Source: Deinococcus sp.
GTDB taxonomy: Bacteria > Deinococcota > Deinococci > Deinococcales > Deinococcaceae
DNA length: 9,358 bases
NCBI GenBank assembly: GCA_018260375.1
Contig: JAGLBF010000097.1
Location: 1-9,358, forward strand
Reading direction: 5' to 3'
Within the stretch, counting starts at the first letter, position 1, and every line of letters starts with the position of its first letter. Shown piece after piece: positions 6,431 to 9,358 of this stretch. The translations under genes were made by a program, and so were the position numbers. The notes under the pieces are model-generated. The model was not told where the DNA came from and ran no database searches. It saw nothing but the letters and a program-made list of their open reading frames with translations.

Positions 6431-6471
6431 TCCGGTGATAAAAGATGGTCACTTAAGGGATGATCACCGGA
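6431..6471. promoter_or_regulatory. 9-bp inverted repeat in the divergent region
   Basis: TCCGGTGAT at 6431-6439 and ATCACCGGA at 6463-6471 are exact reverse complements separated by 23 nt, with CTTAAG near the middle of the spacer. It lies between the pckA promoter and the promoter of the GNAT/MFS pair, where an operator could affect either. A terminator role is unlikely because neither flanking gene reads into it and no T run follows. Confidence 0.5.
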
Positions 6472-6523
6472 TAAAGGGTGCTTACTGGCTGACAACAACA
6501 GGATACACGACACATTCTGCGCT

Positions 6524-6553
6524 TTGCCCATCCCAACACCACCCTGTTACAAT
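6524..6553 (+). promoter_or_regulatory. Promoter for a leaderless GNAT-MFS transcript
   Basis: TTGCCC at 6524-6529 and TACAAT at 6548-6553 are separated by 18 nt. Only 6 nt separate the -10 box from GTG at 6560, so transcription would begin at or next to the start codon. No Shine-Dalgarno sequence precedes that codon. Leaderless mRNAs with this geometry are common in Deinococcus. Confidence 0.55.
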
Positions 6554-6559
6554 GCCTGG

Positions 6560-6838
6560 GTGTATGTTTTGCCTGCCCGTGTCCGTATATCGGCCCTGCC
6601 TCTGCCGCCTGCACCCAGTGTGGCCGAGCGTTTGCGTGTCTTGCTTCCCGCTGCACCGCTGGATAGTTTGCAGGCTGGTGTCGTAGCGGTGGCAGGCGGC
6701 AAGGTAATTGGCGCAGCGCTGGCCTGGCGTAACCAGGGCGAGCAAGCGCATACCGAATGGCAGCTTGAAGCCAGTTGGCGTGGACGCGGCATAGAGAATG
6801 CGCTGAGTGGCACCTTACAAGCCGCGCTTCACTCGTGA
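6560..6838 (+). CDS. Short GNAT-like protein, lacking the C-terminal half of the fold
   Basis: This encodes about 92 residues read from GTG at 6560. Two antiparallel strand candidates (AGVVAVAGGKVIGAALAWR and HTEWQLEAS) lead into WRGRGIENALSGTLQ, which matches motif A of GNAT acetyltransferases: the strand-loop-helix with R-G-x-G-I that binds the pyrophosphate of acetyl-CoA. The chain ends right after that helix, so the usual motif B strand and helices (another 40-60 residues) are missing. It may be a minimal family member, a non-catalytic relative or a truncated gene. The start follows from the leaderless promoter; a TTG at 6524 in the same frame would overlap the -35 box. The stop overlaps the MFS start by 4 nt (GTGA). 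Codon use is normal for the region. Confidence 0.6.
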   Translation: MYVLPARVRISALPLPPAPSVAERLRVLLPAAPLDSLQAGVVAVAGGKVIGAALAWRNQGEQAHTEWQLEASWRGRGIENALSGTLQAALHS

Positions 6839-8271
6839 ACACGTCCACTGAATATACGCCCCAGCCTTCTAGTCCCCCACCCTCTAATCCCAAACCGTCC
6901 GGTCCCAAACCCTCTAGCCCCTTTGCGCCCGAATACCGCCTGATGAGTGTGGGGCTGCTGCTGGGCATTGTGCTGATTGCCTTTGAGTCTATCGCTGTAG
7001 CTACCGCTTTACCTGCCGTGGCCCGCGACCTCAACGGGCTAGGGCTGTATGGCTGGCCCCTGAGCGCCTTTTATATGGGCTTTATGGTGGGTACTGTGGC
7101 CCTGGCGAGCCTGGCTGACCGTGACGGCCCCGCAAGGCCTTTACAACTCAGCCTGCTGCTGTTCGGTCTGGGCTTGTTGACGGGTGGGCTGGCTCCCAAC
7201 ATGGGCGTACTGATTGCGGGGCGCGTGCTGCAAGGGCTGGGCGGCGGCGGCGTGGCGGCGATAGCCTACCAGATTATCAACACCGCCTACCCCACGAGTA
7301 TGCGCGCCCGTATGCTGGCCCTGATCAGCAGCGCCTGGGTACTGCCCGCGTTGCTGGGGCCGCCCATCTCCAGCTTTATCACCGAGCATTGGCGCTGGCG
7401 TGGGGTGTTTTTGGCGCTTTTGCCGCTGGTGGTACTGGCCAGTGCGCTGATGCTTCCGCCCGTGCGCGCGCTTGTGGCTGCGGGTACGCCCCTGGCCTTG
7501 GGGCGCTTGCGGGCGGTAGTGGTAGCAGCGCTAGGGGTTACGCTGCTGCTGGCCGGACTCACCCAAGCGGGACACGCCTTTGCCGCACAGGGCCATAACG
7601 CGCTTGGTGCGCTGGGTCTTTTGCTGCTGGGCCTGCTGGTGGCCTTGCCGGCGCTCCACTACCTCTTTCCGCCCCAGTTGCTGCGGCTGAATACCCCGCT
7701 GAAAGCTGGATATGTTGAGCGCTTTTTGTTGGCCTTTGCCTTTTTTGGCACCGAAACCATATTGCCGCTGGGCTACGCCGAGCTGCGCGGCGTGAGTCTT
7801 TTTGAAGCGGGGCTGACCCTCACGGCTGGATCGGTGACGTGGGCCGCTGTCAACTTTGCCCACTCACGGTTAGATGAGCGCTTTCAGGGTCGCTACCGCC
7901 CCCGCGTAGTGCGGGTCGGAGCTGCGTGCATTGCGCTGGGCTTGCTGGGCGTGTGGTGGGGCCTACACCCCCAAGCGCCGCAGTGGGCTGTACTTGTGGG
8001 TTGGTCAGTCACCGCAATGGGCATGGGCATGAGTTACCCCGCACATACGCTGGTGGTGATGCAGCAAGCCCCAGAAGGTCAAGAGGGCGCTGTCAGCGGC
8101 ACGGTGCAACTTGCTGACATGCTGGGCAGCGGCCTGGGCGCGGGCCTGGGCGGGGCACTGATTGCCGCGCTCGGCACCCAGGCAGGCGTACCCACCCAAC
8201 TGTTGATACTGGCCTTTATAGGCCTGCTCGCAGCAGCGTTGGCGGGTAAGTTAGTGGAGGTCAGGGCGTAG
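6835..8271 (+). CDS. MFS transporter (EmrB/QacA-like drug exporter type)
   Basis: This 478-residue protein has a hydrophilic, Pro/Ser-rich N-terminus of about 35 residues followed by roughly 12-14 membrane segments. Major facilitator features are the motif A-like loop ASLADRDGPARPL after the second segment (93-104), GRVLQGLGGGGVAAIAYQ (129-146) and a motif C-like region VLPALLGPPISSF (169-181) followed by WRWRGVF, typical of the DHA2 drug:H+ antiporter group. The substrate cannot be read from the sequence. The GTG start at 6835 overlaps the GNAT-like stop as GTGA and has no Shine-Dalgarno of its own, so translation is probably coupled. The same frame is open further upstream but inside the preceding gene. 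Pairing of an exporter with an acetyltransferase-like protein suggests handling of a toxic compound, which is inference. Confidence 0.85.
   Translation: MNTSTEYTPQPSSPPPSNPKPSGPKPSSPFAPEYRLMSVGLLLGIVLIAFESIAVATALPAVARDLNGLGLYGWPLSAFYMGFMVGTVALASLADRDGPARPLQLSLLLFGLGLLTGGLAPNMGVLIAGRVLQGLGGGGVAAIAYQIINTAYPTSMRARMLALISSAWVLPALLGPPISSFITEHWRWRGVFLALLPLVVLASALMLPPVRALVAAGTPLALGRLRAVVVAALGVTLLLAGLTQAGHAFAAQGHNALGALGLLLLGLLVALPALHYLFPPQLLRLNTPLKAGYVERFLLAFAFFGTETILPLGYAELRGVSLFEAGLTLTAGSVTWAAVNFAHSRLDERFQGRYRPRVVRVGAACIALGLLGVWWGLHPQAPQWAVLVGWSVTAMGMGMSYPAHTLVVMQQAPEGQEGAVSGTVQLADMLGSGLGAGLGGALIAALGTQAGVPTQLLILAFIGLLAAALAGKLVEVRA
6865..6924 (+). repeat. Four degenerate 15-bp units encoding a Pro-Ser repeat
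   Basis: Within the MFS gene four 15-nt units in tandem encode PSSPP, PSNPK, PSGPK and PSSPF. The units share the pattern CC-TCTA-CCC with changes mainly at the third residue. They give a flexible, proline-rich cytoplasmic tail before the first membrane helix, and their number may vary between strains. Confidence 0.75.
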
Positions 8272-8287
8272 CCATAGTACGGAGGTT

Positions 8288-8300
8288 ATACGGAGACTGC
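8288..8300 (+). repeat. Variant ATACGG-core arm after the MFS gene
   Basis: ATACGGAGACTGC at 8288-8300 is the ATACGGACTGC arm with GA inserted, starting 17 nt after the MFS stop. ACTGC (8296-8300) can pair with GCAGT (8311-8315) in a short hairpin. It looks like a partial copy of the family. Confidence 0.4.
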
Positions 8301-8335
8301 GCTCTACCGTGCAGTTGCTGTTGTTAAAAGCTGTA

Positions 8336-8471
8336 ATACGGATTCCGATTGATTTGGCGTACTTCCGAATCAATTCGAGCGGATGCGAGTGGGAACAGCA
8401 TACGGACTGCGCGCTATGGAGCCACAGGCGGCGCTTTTCCGACTGTGGTGGAATGGAGCGGCAGTCCGTAT
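8336..8471 (+). repeat. Composite ATACGG-core repeat element in the gene-free stretch 8272-8514
   Basis: Two modules adjoin. The first opens with ATACGGATTC (8336-8345) and forms a hairpin of ATTGATT (8348-8354) with AATCAAT (8368-8374), extended by wobble and G-C pairs to about 11 bp with a 7-nt loop. The second has perfect 11-bp terminal inverted repeats ATACGGACTGC (8400-8410) and GCAGTCCGTAT (8461-8471) and an inner hairpin CCACAG/CTGTGG (8422-8427 and 8443-8448). There is no credible ORF. The mosaic structure recalls the small non-coding repeats described in Deinococcus; it may form RNA hairpins ending the flanking convergent transcripts, or be a non-autonomous mobile element. Confidence 0.75.
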
Positions 8472-8514
8472 AAGCCCTTTGATGCCCTCTTTGCGTGTCT
8501 TCTACCGCTCCCCT

Positions 8515-8817
8515 TTATCCAGCAATATTCACCAGTCCCTCTAAGCGCGTTGCCAAGTCGGGGCGCTCTAGGCCGCGCAGGGCGGCGGTAGCACGCTTAA
8601 GGCCCGCTGCGTCTATGCGGCCCTGATTCCAGCCAGCTATCAGCATGGCGCACCCTTGTAGCGCTTCACTCAGCTGCTCTTTGTGAAACATCGCCGCTAG
8701 GTTGCCACTTTGCACCGGGCGACTTTGCTGGGCCTGGGCCTGTACATCCATCACCACTTGCATAAAAATCTGGTCTAGTCGGGCGCGTTCATCTTGGCTC
8801 ACAGCAATATCAGGCAT
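8515..8817 (-). CDS. Small helical protein of unknown function
   Basis: This 100-residue protein reads MPDIAVSQDERARLDQIF at its start. It is predicted by eye to be mostly alpha-helical, rich in Gln and Ala in the first half (VVMDVQAQAQQ) and alternating basic and hydrophobic in the second (AAGLKRATAALRGLERPDL). There is no signal peptide, membrane helix or recognised motif. Amino acid composition and codon use look like a real gene, and the frame is closed by a proper start. No Shine-Dalgarno sequence is seen, but TACACT lies 7 nt before the ATG, so it is probably leaderless. It is convergent with the MFS gene and divergent from the acidic protein at 8940. Confidence 0.6.
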   Translation of the reverse strand: MPDIAVSQDERARLDQIFMQVVMDVQAQAQQSRPVQSGNLAAMFHKEQLSEALQGCAMLIAGWNQGRIDAAGLKRATAALRGLERPDLATRLEGLVNIAG

Positions 8818-8824
8818 GACATCC

Positions 8825-8830
8825 AGTGTA
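8825..8830 (-). promoter_or_regulatory. -10 box for a leaderless transcript of the small helical protein
   Basis: On the minus strand TACACT (complement of 8825-8830) ends 7 nt before the ATG at 8815-8817, the geometry expected when transcription starts at the start codon. No recognisable -35 hexamer lies upstream. Confidence 0.4.
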
Positions 8831-8860
8831 AAGCCTTTGCGGTTGCCCTGCTTTGAGTGT

Positions 8861-8913
8861 ACGGATTACAGTACCCGCCCCCCGTCAAGTGCTAAGCTAG
8901 AGAGTAAATCCGT
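8861..8913. repeat. ACGGATT/AATCCGT inverted repeat in a divergent promoter region
   Basis: ACGGATT at 8861-8867 and AATCCGT at 8907-8913 are exact reverse complements 39 nt apart. They share the core of the ATACGG family (the full arm here reads TACGGATT). The element fills most of the space between two divergent genes, so it may have been taken into their promoters. Confidence 0.45.
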
Positions 8914-8939
8914 GAAGGCACGCGGAAAGGGAAACACAC

Positions 8940-9358
8940 ATGACTGATTCACGAGATAACCGCAGCAGCGATAACCAAGATATTCACACCTCAGAGGTGC
9001 AAGAGATGCAGGACGCAGATACACAGGTACAAGGCGACCACAATAGCTCCGAACAGGCGGAGACTTTTGCCGATACGGTCAGCGCCACCATGACCCCCGA
9101 TGAGTTGCATGACGTACTGCCTGAGCTAGAAGGTGAAGAGCTAGACGAAGATGCGCTGCTCGATGCCCAAGAAGACGACGAGGAAGAATTTATTGACGCG
9201 GGCGAACTGTTTGCCATGCTTGCCAAGCTGCAAGACACGCTGGATGACCAGACCAAAGAAATCCGTGGCCTGCGCCGTGAGATGCGTGAACTGCGCGAGG
9301 GCCAGGGCGTTACGGCTACGGCCCCCCGTGAAGGCGGTTTCCGTCCCCGCGAAGACCG
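8940..9358 (+). CDS. Acidic coiled-coil protein with a basic Gly/Arg-rich tail (partial, runs off the right edge)
   Basis: This gives 139 codons from ATG at 8940 with no stop before the window ends. Residues 1-50 are polar and rich in Asp, Gln, Ser and Thr; 51-90 are strongly acidic (PELEGEELDEDALLDAQEDD, then EEEF). Residues about 88-121 form a likely coiled coil (ELFAMLAKLQDTLDDQTKEI, then an Arg-rich heptad stretch). After that comes a Gly/Arg/Pro tail beginning PREGGFRPRED, which may continue as RGG-like repeats outside the window. A weak purine stretch (GGAAAGGG) precedes the start. Such charge-segregated proteins often bind nucleic acid or partners, but no family is recognised and no function is claimed. 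Confidence 0.7.
   Translation, partial: MTDSRDNRSSDNQDIHTSEVQEMQDADTQVQGDHNSSEQAETFADTVSATMTPDELHDVLPELEGEELDEDALLDAQEDDEEEFIDAGELFAMLAKLQDTLDDQTKEIRGLRREMRELREGQGVTATAPREGGFRPRED

Noticed and set aside
8349..8591. 80-codon plus-strand ORF after the MFS gene
   Set aside because: It runs through the composite repeat and the end of the opposite gene, with no ribosome site or protein-like pattern.
8984..9256. Minus-strand serine-rich ORF
   Set aside because: It is the antisense of the acidic coiled-coil gene; Glu/Asp codons read backwards give serine runs.

Overview
The window looks like ordinary chromosomal DNA from a Deinococcus-like bacterium (Deinococcus-Thermus phylum). Four things point there: a Thermus-type ba3 cytochrome oxidase operon in IIa-II-I order; several -10 boxes placed so close to start codons that the mRNA would be leaderless, a habit well documented in Deinococcus; a stand-alone BTAD-type regulator; and short intergenic inverted repeats built on an ATACGG core, resembling the small non-coding repeats known from Deinococcus genomes. 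Most genes look near 60% G+C by eye, low for the genus, so the species is left open.

Layout from left to right. Positions 1-990 hold a possible edge fragment on the minus strand and a regulator of about 266 residues with a winged-helix and a BTAD/TPR domain. Positions 1188-3748 form the respiratory operon: a possible 27-codon leader ORF, small subunit IIa (cbaD) with an unusual hydrophilic N-terminus, the CuA subunit II (cbaB) and the haem-copper subunit I (cbaA), followed by a perfect 15-bp terminator hairpin. Convergent to it on the minus strand are a membrane-anchored monohaem cytochrome c (4097-4522), which could feed or relay electrons to the oxidase, and upstream of that pckA (4688-6274), the ATP-dependent PEP carboxykinase of gluconeogenesis.

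The region 6275-6559 is a divergent control region with tandem 16-mers in the pckA leader, a dyad inside the presumed pckA promoter and a separate 9-bp dyad. It separates pckA from a rightward two-gene unit: a very short GNAT-like protein, apparently leaderless, coupled by a 4-nt overlap to an MFS transporter with a Pro/Ser-repeat N-terminus. Positions 8272-8514 contain no gene but a composite of ATACGG-core repeats. The right end has a small helical protein of unknown function (minus) and the start of an acidic coiled-coil protein (plus, cut by the window), divergent from one another across another repeat of the same family.

No obviously new biological system is visible. The points most worth following are the repeat family, the layered regulatory structures before pckA, the leader ORF plus extended IIa subunit, the minimal GNAT/MFS pair and the AT-rich block covering cbaB and the start of cbaA.
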